NCBI RefSeq assembly: GCF_047496725.1
Contig: NC_132970.1
Span: 9,011,501-9,075,500 of the forward strand
Length of the DNA: 64,000 nt
From: Anoplolepis gracilipes
Lineage: Eukaryota; Arthropoda; Insecta; Hymenoptera; Formicidae
Reading direction: 5' to 3'
Shown here: piece by piece, positions 54,294 to 64,000 of the stretch
Layout of the letters: each line of letters begins with the position of its first letter
Position numbering within the stretch: position 1 is the stretch's first letter
Program-made: the position numbers and the translations under genes
The notes under the pieces: model-generated
What the model was told of the DNA's origin: nothing
What the model saw: only the letters and a program-made list of their open reading frames with translations
The model's database searches: none

Positions 54294-55056
54294 TTTAATT
54301 GTCTAATCGTCTTGAAAAATATAATATAACTGTACATATATGTTTATTATAAAATAATGATAAATACATAAAAATCAGTATACGTAAACAATCTGCATTC
54401 ATTGTCTACTCACTTCACATCCTCCCTATTATCTATTACGTCCCGACCTCTAGTTTCCGGTGCACCGCTACGCTGATCGTGACAGGTTTACCGCTCGGCC
54501 ACCGCGATCCGCGTACACCAACCATCGTAACCGCACCTCGCTCGCGAACGCAGAGGATGTAACAACTGGTGACAGCGGCGGGACGTAACATAATACTAAT
54601 ATTGTAGATCCACATTCTTGTGTACACCCGCGTTACAGTGTGCTTCCCAGTGGTTCCTGTAAAACATAACAATTTAGTGAAGTGAGTACGTTGTCGTAAT
54701 TATTAAGATATATTCGTGTAATCATTAATCATATTGTTTACGTGTAATTACTCGAAATATACATACTTGTGTCAGTTCGCGGCCCCTGTCCATTCCGGGC
54801 GTCGGTCATTTTTTCGGTGTCAATTCTTCTCGCCGTTAACCTCTCGCGTCTATACCTGTAAATATAAAGACAAGCTTTCTATTCTAATTTTAATATTGAA
54901 ATTATCGGGCAAATTAGTGCTACTTATCTGACGAGGTCATCCTTCCTTCAAGCCTACGTCGGGCTCTCTCTTTCATCCTGCGGCGACGCGCGCCTCCTCC
55001 AGGGCGTTCTTGTATTCCCTATAGCTTCTTCCTTTATATTTTTTTTTTCTTTTCTT

Positions 55057-55087
<31 letters not shown>

Positions 55088-55261
55088 TTTTCTTTTTCCT
55101 TATCCGCTCACCAGTGGCAAGGTCCACGACGTCCGCCTTGACATACCCAGAGCCTCAGATATCTGTAACTTATAATCGAAGAGATTAATATTTTATTCGG
55201 ACGTCTTCATAGGGAATGTCATTAGACAGAGAGCGATAACCATTCTTACCTACACCGTAGG

Positions 55262-55554
55262 GCGCCTCCTCCAGGGCGACCTACATCCTTCCTACGTAGT
55301 GTGCCTCTTTCAGGGCGATTCTACGTCCCTTCTAGCAGTGCGCCTCATTCAGGGCGGCTCTGCCTTCATCCTTCGTAGTGCGCCTCCTTCAGAGCCGGAC
55401 TACCCCTCTCTAGGTCGCACGCCTCTCTCAGGGCGAACGACTCTCTTCTCCGAGGAGCGCCTCTTTCAGGGCATTCCGCCTCCTAGCGTGCAGCGCGCCT
55501 CTGTCAGGGCGATCTGCCTCCTCTCAGTCCACGAACCGCGCCTCTGTCAGGGCG
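55262..55554 (+). repeat. Stem-loop array, A3
   Basis: Same array; one loop change (CTC to CTT, near 55308) outside the stem. Confidence 0.65.
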
Positions 55555-55822
55555 TCTCTCACAATTCCTCCGATCGCTCTTCTTGATCTAAAATATAGAA
55601 TAAATATTAAATTAAAGTAAACTCATTAAGGCTCACCCTGCCCCCGCAACTCGTCAGATAAGGTCAAGTCAACTCGTTTACCAATTTACTTTAACGCGTA
55701 TGTTTTTTTTTTCTTTTTTTTCTTATCATCACTCGCGTTACTATTACTAACCCCAGTCTATACCCCTCCGCGTATTCAACTATGGCGTTGATTATGATTT
55801 CGCTTACCTCCTTAGTTGCGTC

Positions 55823-56239
55823 ATGGGTCGGTCACGTCGAGCAGGGCGTGCTCACCAATTGAAGCGCCTCATCCGGTCACTATACCAAGGCGGCTCCTAC
55901 CTGACGGTCCGAACAGCTGCGTCGCCACCAGGTAGTCAGAGCCCAGCATCCGTCGGGTATTTCACTTACCCTCCACCGGGAACCCATACATCGGAGTCAT
56001 CAACCCCTGACCTGCTACACGACGCCGTCACTCCACCGGCATCCAGTAGCGGGGTCGTCGCTTCCTCACATAGGCCCTTACCGCCTATCGAATACCGTCC
56101 GTGGCCCGTGCCCCCGCCGTTGATAGACTTCGGGATTACGCAACCGAGGATCATTTCCTCCCAGGCTTTCTTCGGGCGAGTACGCATCCTGTCGTCCGCT
56201 GAAGCACCTATCAATTCGCCTTCCGATAACCGTCTGTGA
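55823..56239 (+). CDS. LTR-encoded accessory protein, A3
   Basis: 138 aa, the most divergent A copy: Q to L in the middle (PDLLHDAV), C to R (FGRVRILSS) and two changes at the C terminus (SPSDNRL). The basic N terminus and the WPVPPPL motif are unchanged and the frame is intact. Confidence 0.55.
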   Translation: MGRSRRAGRAHQLKRLIRSLYQGGSYLTVRTAASPPGSQSPASVGYFTYPPPGTHTSESSTPDLLHDAVTPPASSSGVVASSHRPLPPIEYRPWPVPPPLIDFGITQPRIISSQAFFGRVRILSSAEAPINSPSDNRL

Positions 56240-56536
56240 TTTAATTGTCTAATCGTCTTGAAAAATATATTATAACTGTACATATATGTTTACTATAAAA
56301 TAATGATAAATACATAAAAATTAGTATACGTAAACAATCTGCATTCATTGCCTACTCACTTCACATCCTCCCTATTATCCATTACGTCCCGACCTCTAGT
56401 TTCCGGTGCACCGCTACGCTGATCGTGACAGGTTTACCGCTCGGCCACCGCGATCCGCGTACACCAACCACCGTAACCGCACCTCGCTCGCGAACGCAGA
56501 GGACGTAACAACTGGTGACAGCGGCGGGACGTAACA

Positions 56537-56555
56537 ACTGGTGACAGCGGTGGGA
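56537..56555 (+). other. Primer-binding site, A3
   Basis: ACTGGTGACAGCGGTGGGA directly after the LTR end. The non-coding leader follows to 57001; no gene seen. Confidence 0.75.
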
Positions 56556-57001
56556 TATTACCGCTAAAAATCAGTGCAAAAATAAAAGTTACTACTCTTC
56601 GTTATCGAAAACGAGTACATTTTCTCAAGAAAATCTTTCTTTCTTAAAATCATCATCGCGAATTATTTCTTTTACTAGTCTCGAAGGAAATTAAAAGTAA
56701 AGTTACAATTAAAGTCTTTTCAAACCTCAATAAATAAATAAATCGGTCGTTGTCCATCAATCCTTATACCTTAATACTACTTCAAAATTCTTCGTAAAAT
56801 ATATGTATCCATGTTATATGTATCCAAACTAATTTAACCACTAACCTCTTAGGTGATAATTACCTGTTCATAATCGTGATAACTGGTGATTGTACGCGAT
56901 TCCGCTTTCGCATACCCGCAACAAAAAGAAATTATATACGCACAATCGTTCGCAACCGCGAGTCCTGCTATACCATCGATAATAAATACTTACCTTTAAA
57001 T

Positions 57002-58360
57002 ATGGCTCAATCCGATGATCTCTCGGGGAACATAGAACGCGAAAACCATGAGGAAGCTTTTAGAGACCTACGCGAAAAAGAAAGAGAATTAAAAATCCGA
57101 ACTGAAATGTTGGAAAACATGATGCGCGCGTTCGCTAAAAATCTACTCGGTTTGCAGGCCTCGAGCCCAGCGGACGTAACAAATAACGCGCCTCCATCGT
57201 TTAACATGTCGAACGCCTCGTATAACGATATCAAGCCCACGACCTCAGCCGCCGGAATCGACGGTTCTCATTATCCTATGGGATATCCGAAATCATATCT
57301 GCGCGACGCTCTCGAACTGGTGCCGAAATACGACGGGCATAACATCCCCGTGCTACAATTCGCTAGGGCATGCAAAAGGGCAAAAGAATCGGTACCGTTG
57401 GTAGACGAAGCATTATTTGTCCGTATGCTACGAAATAAATTAACGCACCACGCATATTTAGCCGTAGAGGATGAAATCCACCCGACCGTGGAAAAATTTC
57501 TCGACTGCCTCAGGCGAACTTTCGGTCCCGCTAGAAGCTCGAACTATTATCGCGGACAATTAAGCATGGCATACAAAAAGCCGAATGAGCACATACTTGA
57601 CTACATCGGGCGTGTTAAGGATCTGAAAACGGCCATAATCGAAGGAGATCAAGTCCAACTCGGTAGACCGTTATCCGAAAATGAGATTGCCGGAATAGAA
57701 GGTTTCGCGTTAGAAGCGTTTTACGAAGGACTTCCACGCGAATATAGAATAGAACTTCGCGCTGAAGGATATAGTAGCCTCCCCGACGCCTGCTCTAAAG
57801 TGGTCACAATTAATAAACGCCTAGAAAGAGAGGAGATAAGATACAAGAGCACTCGAAACGCGAACGGTAACAATAATCACAATAGTAACGCTGCACCGGC
57901 CCCCGCGACGCAAATTCTCCAACGCAATCAGACTGCGGTAGCGAATACGCCGTCCGGTCCCGGGAATGCACACGAACGAAAAATTTGCGGGTACTGCCAA
58001 AAGATCGGACACCTCATACACGAGTGCCGTAAACGACAGTATCGCGAAAAGTACAATAACAATAATAATAATAATTTCAATAATAATAATAATTATTCCA
58101 ACAACTCTCATAATACGCACGCTAATAGTAATATGAATAATCCACCGCCGCGAAATTCGGGAAACCGAACAGAGGTCTCGGTCAACGGAGCTTCCCGAGG
58201 CCCTTTCCAAATCCGCTCCACCCTCTGCATGGAAGGGAAACCAGATCCCTTCACGTCCTCCGAGGAGACGACGGAAACGTACCGGCCGTCGAGCTCGCAT
58301 CACCGTCTTTCCGAGGACCAACAGCCTTCATGCTCGATACAGGAGCACAGCCTAATATAA
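57002..58360 (+). CDS. gag: Gag polyprotein, A3 (452 aa)
   Basis: Intact, with the long form of the Asn tract as in A1. Differences: P49L in the N-terminal region, and V to A, D to N and P to S in the linker before the zinc knuckle. Capsid and CCHC residues are unchanged. Confidence 0.93.
   Translation: MAQSDDLSGNIERENHEEAFRDLREKERELKIRTEMLENMMRAFAKNLLGLQASSPADVTNNAPPSFNMSNASYNDIKPTTSAAGIDGSHYPMGYPKSYLRDALELVPKYDGHNIPVLQFARACKRAKESVPLVDEALFVRMLRNKLTHHAYLAVEDEIHPTVEKFLDCLRRTFGPARSSNYYRGQLSMAYKKPNEHILDYIGRVKDLKTAIIEGDQVQLGRPLSENEIAGIEGFALEAFYEGLPREYRIELRAEGYSSLPDACSKVVTINKRLEREEIRYKSTRNANGNNNHNSNAAPAPATQILQRNQTAVANTPSGPGNAHERKICGYCQKIGHLIHECRKRQYREKYNNNNNNNFNNNNNYSNNSHNTHANSNMNNPPPRNSGNRTEVSVNGASRGPFQIRSTLCMEGKPDPFTSSEETTETYRPSSSHHRLSEDQQPSCSIQEHSLI
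58159..58165 (+). other. Gag-Pol -1 frameshift site, A3
   Basis: GGGAAAC in the same phase as in A1 and A2, although neighbouring bases differ (CCACCGCCG just upstream). Confidence 0.75.
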
Positions 58361-61300
58361 TAAAGAAAGGTTGCATTAAATCCGATATTCAAATCAACAA
58401 CAAGGAGACTATCCAATTAACGGGTATCACCGAAAATGTTGTCACCACTCTGGGATCCGCCATAGCATACGTTTCGGAAACCCCAGTAGTTTTCCACGTG
58501 GTAGCCGACGAATTCCCTATAATCACACAGGGCATATTAGGTTCGTCGTTCTTCACTGAACATAACGCGTGCATTAATTACGGTAATAAGTTAATCACGT
58601 GGCGCGACTGCGCGTTTCCATTCAAGGACAAGGAGTCCATTGTCATACCCTCACGTATGAAGCTGGGAATCACGGTCCGCATAGCTAATCCGGAAATTAA
58701 AACGGGTTACCTCGCCCCGATACGCGCCCGCGACGCGGTCTTCGCCGGAGATGCGCTTGTCACGTGTATCAACGACAAGGCATATATCGGCATCACGAAT
58801 ACATTAGACGAAGAAGTAGAAATTATAATACCTACCGTTACGCTAACAGAAGTAACAAAAATATCACAGGACCCCCCTTCCAGGGAGCCTCTGAGGCAAC
58901 CCTCTAGCCCATCGGGCAATAGTCCCGTCAAAATTCAAGCGAGCAAAAGCCTTCGCACCCAAGAAGCACGCACTGCACCTGCAACGAGTCAAGATAATTT
59001 TACTACATGCAAAAATAAACAACCAAACAAACTACACAATAACACAAAGACCAAGATACACATTGAAAACAACAAACAATCAAACTCATCATTTAACAAA
59101 CAAAATACGCTACAAAACCAAAATACATTTACCCTCTCTCTTCCTCTTCTTAATACACCAACACAAAACGTCGATCCCGACTATCATCCCTACGGGCAGG
59201 AGCACTGCCTTCCTCTTGTCGCATCAAGGTGCGGCGTCGACCTAGGTCGACATCCCAATACCTCTCCCGATTATCCCCCATCCTTTTCTACAAAAAATGC
59301 AACACTTCAAGCTACAATCGTTTCTACGCACACGTCCCTTGATTCTAATACTATTATCACAAATCATTCTCACATTACTTACACAGAAAGGGGATCCTTA
59401 TCTCCGCTGGCGAACGACGATGCCGCTCTCGCGTCGGTGCGAACCCCTTCCTCTGGTCTCGGCCCAGGCGGTCAATCTTCTATAATTGCTCTTCCTTACT
59501 TTCCTCTAAACCCCGCAAAAGCGGATGACTCACCCCCTTTGTGCGTAGCTACAAATAAGCAACCTGAAACAAATAATAATATACATCATTTCACTCTCAT
59601 CGATCAGCGTGCATCTAATCTTGCGAAATACAACGACATACACAAAATGCAAATAGTTAATATGGTAAACGAGAAGATACATTGGAAAAACTTAAGGAAC
59701 TCACCCGAGATACTCACCCAGCGCGAACACAATCACAAGGAAGACTCTACACCGGACAGAATTACTCAAATAATACGACTCTTGCGCCTCGATCATCTTA
59801 ACGACCTAGAAAAAGAGAATATTTTTGAACTAATAAAACAACACAATGACAGATTCTACGTACCAGGAGAATATCTGGACCAAACTTCAACAATCGCCCA
59901 TAAAATAATCACTTCGGATGAGATACCTATACACACGAAGCAGTATAGATTTCCGCCAATACATCGAGAAGAAATAAATAAACAGGTCAACGAGCTCCTT
60001 CAGAAAAATATAGTGACATCATCCACTTCACCGTACAGTTCCCCCGTCTGGATCGTTCCGAAGAAACCGGACTCAACTGGAAACAAGAGATGGCAAATGG
60101 TCATCGATTACAGAAGGCTCAACGAAAAAACGCTAGGAGACGCCTACCCTCTGCCAAATATCAGCGATATCCTCGACCAGTTGGGCAGTGCAAAATATTT
60201 CTCCGTCCTCGACCTCGCCAGTGGGTTCCATCAAATCCCAATGGATCCCAAGGATGCGCACAAAACAGCTTTCTCTACACCACATGGCCATTACCAATTC
60301 TCCAGGATGCCATTCGGACTCAGAAACGCACCGGCCACTTTCCAACGATTAATGGACCAAATATTGACCGGACTGCAAGGTATAGAACTTTTGGTGTACA
60401 TGGACGACATAGTGATATACGCAAGCTCGTTACGGGAACATGACATTAAAATGGATAAATTAATGAGACGTTTAAAAACCGCCAATCTCACTTTACAACC
60501 AGATAAATGTGAGTTTTTGCGACATGAAATCGTCTATCTCGGGCACGTAATTACAGATACTGGCGTACGCCCTGACCCCCAGAAAGTCTCAGCTGTTAAA
60601 GACTTTCCAGTTCCAAGGAGTCTGAAAAACGTACGACAATTTCTAGGCTTATCAGGCTACTACCGCCGCTTCATCCCCGATTTTTCAGGAATAGCTAAAC
60701 CAATGTCGGACCTCCTGAAGAAAAACAGTACCTTCTCATGGAACGAAAATACACAACACGCTTTTGAGACTCTTCGAAGACGACTCTGCGAAGAACCGGT
60801 ACTGCAATTCCCGGATTTCACGCGAGAATTCCTGCTCACTACGGACGCATCTGACTACGCTATCGCTGGAGTCCTAAGCCAAGGAACAATCGGCCAAGAC
60901 TTGCCAATCGCGTATACGTCCAGAGTACTCAATTCAGCCGAAAGGAACTACTCGACAACAGAGAAAGAGCTGCTAGCCATAATTTATTGCGTCGGACACT
61001 TCAGACCTTACCTCTACGGGCGCAAGTTTACGCTCGTGACGGATCACCAACCGCTCGCCTGGTTAAACCGAGTGAAGGACCCGACCTCTCGCCTTATGCG
61101 ATGGCGCCTGAAACTCGAAGAATACGAATATACAGTCGCATACAAGACAGGTGTCACGAACAAAAATGCCGATGCCCTGTCCAGAAATCCTATAACCGCT
61201 ACTGTTTCCATCCTCCCGATCGAAAAAAAACGCATACGTCTCCCTCAGAAAGTACGAGACCTAATTACAAGCACTGACGATGACAGTTCTGATGATGAAA

Positions 61301-63234
61301 GGCGTCGGAAAGTACCTACCAGAAGGTCTACGGTCGAGAGTGAAATAATCACCTCACGGCCGTATGTTGTAGCTTCCGACTCTTCTGAGGAAATATTCGA
61401 CAGTAAACCTCTATCATCCGGTCCACCTCCCCCCACATCTTCCCATCCTTCACCTTCCCCACGTTTCACGAATAACCAACAATCACCACCGTTAACTACG
61501 AAAGGACTCTTGGACCTCCTTGACGAACAGACGAACAATGAACGCGTCGATAACGTAGCGCAATTTCAGTCACGAGGAAAAACAATATCACACTTACCTT
61601 CTATACCCCCAGAACCTCCACCCGACCCCGTGACAGAACCGCCGGACGAAACCACTGTTGACGACAACAGCAATAAGGAACTCGACACCTTGGAAATCCT
61701 TCCCGAAGAAGAAACTCTGCAAATGAGACCAGAATTAATAACCACCCATAGCACAAGATGCCGTATTAAGAAACGCAACATACCATTACTGAATTGCAAC
61801 GATAACACAATCATACTGGTCACCGTTGATAAACACCCCTTCGATAAGGGAGCTATGGAATTACAGCAAGATGGATACCTACCTCCGCTAGACGACTTAA
61901 TGCTCGGAAGAGCGCGAGTCTATCCATCCATAGACGCGGGACGACACATTATAGTACTACCTGCAAAAGAGAAAAGAACAACATTATTGGACGAAGAAAT
62001 CTTAAAGGAATGTTTCAGATCAACCCTCGACGTGATGACGGAATTACAACTACATACTGTTAGCATACGAGAGACACCCAGCCTCGACACGATACCATGG
62101 GATCGAGTCTTACAGACACTGCAAGCGATACTCTCCGAAAGGCCCGTCACCATCAGCATATGTCATGGACCAACCGTCACCCCTCCGGTAGAGGACCGTA
62201 CAGCGATAATCCGCGAAAATCACGAATCTGCCGTCGGTGGACACAAGGGCGTCACGAAGACGTACCAGCGAATTAAACAAAGGTTTACATGGAACAAAAT
62301 GAAAGGCGATATATTAAACTACATCAGGAATTGTCGAACGTGTCAATCTATGAAACTAGTCAGAAGGAAGACTCGACAACCAATGATATTGACCGACACA
62401 CCTGGACGCGCCTTCGACAAAGTGGCTCTCGACATAGTAGGACCACTCAGAACCACTCCTAGCGGCAACTCATACGTTCTAACGATGCAAGATCTCCTCA
62501 CAAAATACTCAGTATACGCACCACTACCAGACGCTAGAGGCGAAACCACGGCGAACGCTTTTATCCACTATTTTATCTGTCGTTTTGGATGCCCCCGAAG
62601 CATACTCACCGACCAAGGGACGAACTTCACCGGTGTACTCATGAAAAGCGTAACCAAAAGGTTCCGTATCCAACACTTCCGAACGACTGCTCACCATCCA
62701 CAATCTAATGGGTCACTCGAAAGGTCACACCTCGTTCTAATGGAATACCTGAAGTGCTTCGTCAATAAGGAAGAAGCATGGGACGACCTCATTGAGCGTG
62801 CCAGTTTTTCGTACAATACCTCAGTACACGAAGGTACCGGGTACACACCTCACGAATTGATCTTCGGACGTGTCGCCAGAGTTCCATCGGGACACAACCC
62901 CGAAGAAGAGTCTGAAACATATCACTCATACTTAACAAATCTGTTCGAAAACATCTGTGATATACAGGAAGTCGCTAGAGCTAATCTCATTAGGGCTAAA
63001 GAGCGCTCCAAAAATTATTACGATAAACGCGTAAACCCGACGATTTTCAACACAAACGATAACGTCTTTCTATTAAACGAGAGTAAAACAGATAAATTCG
63101 GAAAAGAGTATCACGGCCCGTACCGCATTATCGAAATCCTCGACCACGAAAACGTGCGAATTCAAATTAATAAATCAACGCGAATAGTACACGTCAATAG
63201 ACTACGGAAAGCCCACTACGGCGAACCAGGATGA
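58165..63234 (+). CDS. pol: Pol polyprotein, A3
   Basis: Open throughout; first in-frame Met at 58330. More replacements than A1 or A2, spread over linkers and domains: L for P and P for L in the protease-RT linker, R to Q before the RT (GNKRWQM), K to R in the palm (LMRRLK), V to I, K to R in the integrase core (TKRFRI), and several near the C terminus (EESETYH, FENICD, FNTNDN). YMDD, LDTGA, HHCC and DDE residues are kept. R to Q lies in the RT fingers region and could lower activity; that is a guess. Confidence 0.94.
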   Translation, partial: PNRGLGQRSFPRPFPNPLHPLHGRETRSLHVLRGDDGNVPAVELASPSFRGPTAFMLDTGAQPNIIKKGCIKSDIQINNKETIQLTGITENVVTTLGSAIAYVSETPVVFHVVADEFPIITQGILGSSFFTEHNACINYGNKLITWRDCAFPFKDKESIVIPSRMKLGITVRIANPEIKTGYLAPIRARDAVFAGDALVTCINDKAYIGITNTLDEEVEIIIPTVTLTEVTKISQDPPSREPLRQPSSPSGNSPVKIQASKSLRTQEARTAPATSQDNFTTCKNKQPNKLHNNTKTKIHIENNKQSNSSFNKQNTLQNQNTFTLSLPLLNTPTQNVDPDYHPYGQEHCLPLVASRCGVDLGRHPNTSPDYPPSFSTKNATLQATIVSTHTSLDSNTIITNHSHITYTERGSLSPLANDDAALASVRTPSSGLGPGGQSSIIALPYFPLNPAKADDSPPLCVATNKQPETNNNIHHFTLIDQRASNLAKYNDIHKMQIVNMVNEKIHWKNLRNSPEILTQREHNHKEDSTPDRITQIIRLLRLDHLNDLEKENIFELIKQHNDRFYVPGEYLDQTSTIAHKIITSDEIPIHTKQYRFPPIHREEINKQVNELLQKNIVTSSTSPYSSPVWIVPKKPDSTGNKRWQMVIDYRRLNEKTLGDAYPLPNISDILDQLGSAKYFSVLDLASGFHQIPMDPKDAHKTAFSTPHGHYQFSRMPFGLRNAPATFQRLMDQILTGLQGIELLVYMDDIVIYASSLREHDIKMDKLMRRLKTANLTLQPDKCEFLRHEIVYLGHVITDTGVRPDPQKVSAVKDFPVPRSLKNVRQFLGLSGYYRRFIPDFSGIAKPMSDLLKKNSTFSWNENTQHAFETLRRRLCEEPVLQFPDFTREFLLTTDASDYAIAGVLSQGTIGQDLPIAYTSRVLNSAERNYSTTEKELLAIIYCVGHFRPYLYGRKFTLVTDHQPLAWLNRVKDPTSRLMRWRLKLEEYEYTVAYKTGVTNKNADALSRNPITATVSILPIEKKRIRLPQKVRDLITSTDDDSSDDERRRKVPTRRSTVESEIITSRPYVVASDSSEEIFDSKPLSSGPPPPTSSHPSPSPRFTNNQQSPPLTTKGLLDLLDEQTNNERVDNVAQFQSRGKTISHLPSIPPEPPPDPVTEPPDETTVDDNSNKELDTLEILPEEETLQMRPELITTHSTRCRIKKRNIPLLNCNDNTIILVTVDKHPFDKGAMELQQDGYLPPLDDLMLGRARVYPSIDAGRHIIVLPAKEKRTTLLDEEILKECFRSTLDVMTELQLHTVSIRETPSLDTIPWDRVLQTLQAILSERPVTISICHGPTVTPPVEDRTAIIRENHESAVGGHKGVTKTYQRIKQRFTWNKMKGDILNYIRNCRTCQSMKLVRRKTRQPMILTDTPGRAFDKVALDIVGPLRTTPSGNSYVLTMQDLLTKYSVYAPLPDARGETTANAFIHYFICRFGCPRSILTDQGTNFTGVLMKSVTKRFRIQHFRTTAHHPQSNGSLERSHLVLMEYLKCFVNKEEAWDDLIERASFSYNTSVHEGTGYTPHELIFGRVARVPSGHNPEEESETYHSYLTNLFENICDIQEVARANLIRAKERSKNYYDKRVNPTIFNTNDNVFLLNESKTDKFGKEYHGPYRIIEILDHENVRIQINKSTRIVHVNRLRKAHYGEPG

Positions 63235-63241
63235 CTACCTT

Positions 63242-63254
63242 TCTTCTGTTTCAG
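63242..63254 (+). other. Probable 3' splice site for env mRNA, A3
   Basis: Pyrimidine tract ending TTTCAG at 63254, 95 nt before the env ATG. Confidence 0.6.
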
Positions 63255-63348
63255 ATTGGATTGCTCAGTTATCTTCTCCATTTTCTGGTTCTGACCGGAA
63301 CGTTCTGTTCCACATTTTCTCTTAAGCAGAATCAACATAGAGTTTACA

Positions 63349-64000
63349 ATGGCCCCACTGATCGTCTTCCTAGCGTATCTGGCAACCCAGGACTGCAACG
63401 CCCTCGTAGGCTACGACTGCAACACGCCGTGCGACAACGGGACCACAATCTCGCTGCTCGATAACAACGCCTGTCGATTACACGGGAAGCTTCCAATCAC
63501 CCGAGATGTGAGCGTGGAGATCCTCGCGAAGCCCAGACTCACCACAGCGGACGTACTAAGCTGCCGCATAGAGATAGACTACGTGATCAGCCACACGGAC
63601 CACACCACGAGGGAATCTACAACACCTACCAGCAATAAACGACATTACTTATCTGTATCTGCTCCTGTATGCATGCACATACACGCACAAGGGAAACTGC
63701 AATTCGGGAACCAGACTCTTGACGGCCTTTCCGCCAACCGCGTGAATAGCCGCACTATTCCGCCGACCGAAACCGTCAGCGCCCACAACCTGCCATCAGA
63801 CGACCTGAAAACAAAACGCGTCATAAACATGTACTTGCACATAACGTTCAAACGGACCATTGTCAAGGTCGACACGATGGAAACCAAGATATTCTTACCT
63901 AGTGGTGCTAGTTGCACATACATCGACCTCGAATGCACCGACGAAGAGGGCTTTCATAATTTCTGGTCCCCCTTTGTTCACGGAGGATGCACTCAACTAC
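63349..64000 (+). CDS. env: Env-like glycoprotein, A3 (first 217 codons; cut by the window end)
   Basis: Same start and frame as the other two copies. The start reads MAPLIV instead of MASLIV; further changes are V to M and I to V near residues 160-180. No stop in the visible part. The 77-codon ORF at 63231-63464, starting at the ATG that overlaps the pol stop, is in another frame and is not conserved as a protein. Confidence 0.78.
   Translation, partial: MAPLIVFLAYLATQDCNALVGYDCNTPCDNGTTISLLDNNACRLHGKLPITRDVSVEILAKPRLTTADVLSCRIEIDYVISHTDHTTRESTTPTSNKRHYLSVSAPVCMHIHAQGKLQFGNQTLDGLSANRVNSRTIPPTETVSAHNLPSDDLKTKRVINMYLHITFKRTIVKVDTMETKIFLPSGASCTYIDLECTDEEGFHNFWSPFVHGGCTQL

Larger units (their letters stand above)
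48892..54590 (+). mobile_element. Solo LTR A4 nested in the 5' LTR of A3 (5,699 bp)
   Basis: Complete LTR from TGTCACGTCC to GGGACGTAACA with target duplication TAAT at 48888-48891 and 54591-54594. No internal region, so it is the product of LTR-LTR recombination of an element that had jumped into A3. It diverges in U3 (49000-49700) more than the other copies. U3 is non-coding to ~51960. Confidence 0.95.
54591..56536 (+). mobile_element. 5' LTR of A3, right part
   Basis: Resumes the leader after the A4 insertion, at the TAAT repeat. Contains an expanded T-rich tract at ~55038-55100, the stem-loop array (55262-55554) and the accessory ORF. Ends GGGACGTAACA at 56536 with one 26-bp unit (56511-56536). 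Confidence 0.93.
45060..64000 (+). mobile_element. Element A3 (5' part; continues past the window)
   Basis: 5' LTR 45111-48891 plus 54595-56536 (about 5.72 kb once the nested solo LTR and one TAAT are removed), then PBS, gag, pol and the start of env. It carries more private differences than A1 or A2, so it is probably the oldest of the three. Inserted in the B-like LTR at ATAGAG. Confidence 0.93.

Noticed and set aside
1..64000. Repeated ~10-20 kb units as an assembly or segmental duplication artefact
   Set aside because: Copies have different flanks, exact 4-bp duplications (AGAC, TAAT, GCTA) and private substitutions, as expected of separate insertions.

Overview
This window is a eukaryotic, almost certainly insect, retroelement cluster. 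I see no host gene, tRNA or rRNA in it. The dominant sequence is a Ty3/gypsy-class, env-bearing LTR retroelement, called family A here. Family A has 4-bp target-site duplications, gag, pol (protease, RT, RNase H, integrase with a GPY module) and env. The fine AT-rich sequence, the (TA)n tracts and the env type suggest an arthropod, possibly an ant or other hymenopteran, but the sequence does not prove the host.

Layout. (1) 1-16771: element A1, whose 5' LTR is cut by the window start, with gag 2793-4151, pol 3956-9025, env 9141-10997 and 3' LTR 11059-16771. (2) 16772-18831: the 3' end of a second family (B), with a decayed env, a polypurine tract and the start of its LTR. (3) 18832-43376: a minus-strand solo LTR of a B-like family (TSD GCTA), split by element A2. 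(4) 21609-41669: element A2, complete at 20,061 bp, TSD AGAC, two equal 5,674-bp LTRs and all ORFs open. (5) 43381-45059: fold-back and (TA)n repeats, then minus-strand LTR debris, including a mosaic of A-type leader and B-type coding sequence. (6) 45060-64000: element A3, cut by the window end. Its 5' LTR is split by a solo A LTR, A4, at 48892-54590 (TSD TAAT).

How the parts work together. The LTR is about 5.7 kb. U3 is about 3.1 kb and carries a perfect five-unit heat-shock element some 150 bp upstream of a TATA box. The R/U5 leader is about 2.6 kb and carries an array of small CG-rich stem-loops and a 138-codon ORF with an arginine-rich N terminus. A homologous ORF sits in the LTR of the B-like family. 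Gag and Pol are joined by a canonical -1 slippery heptamer, GGGAAAC. Env appears to be made from a spliced RNA whose acceptor lies just after the pol stop codon. Pol has an unusual segment between RNase H and integrase that looks to me like a macrodomain.

The strongest candidates for something undescribed are the LTR-encoded accessory protein with its leader hairpin array, the heat-shock promoter, the pol macrodomain-like insert, and the very large LTRs with a variable 26-bp PBS-derived repeat at the LTR end. Family and host assignments rest on reading alone; no database search was run.
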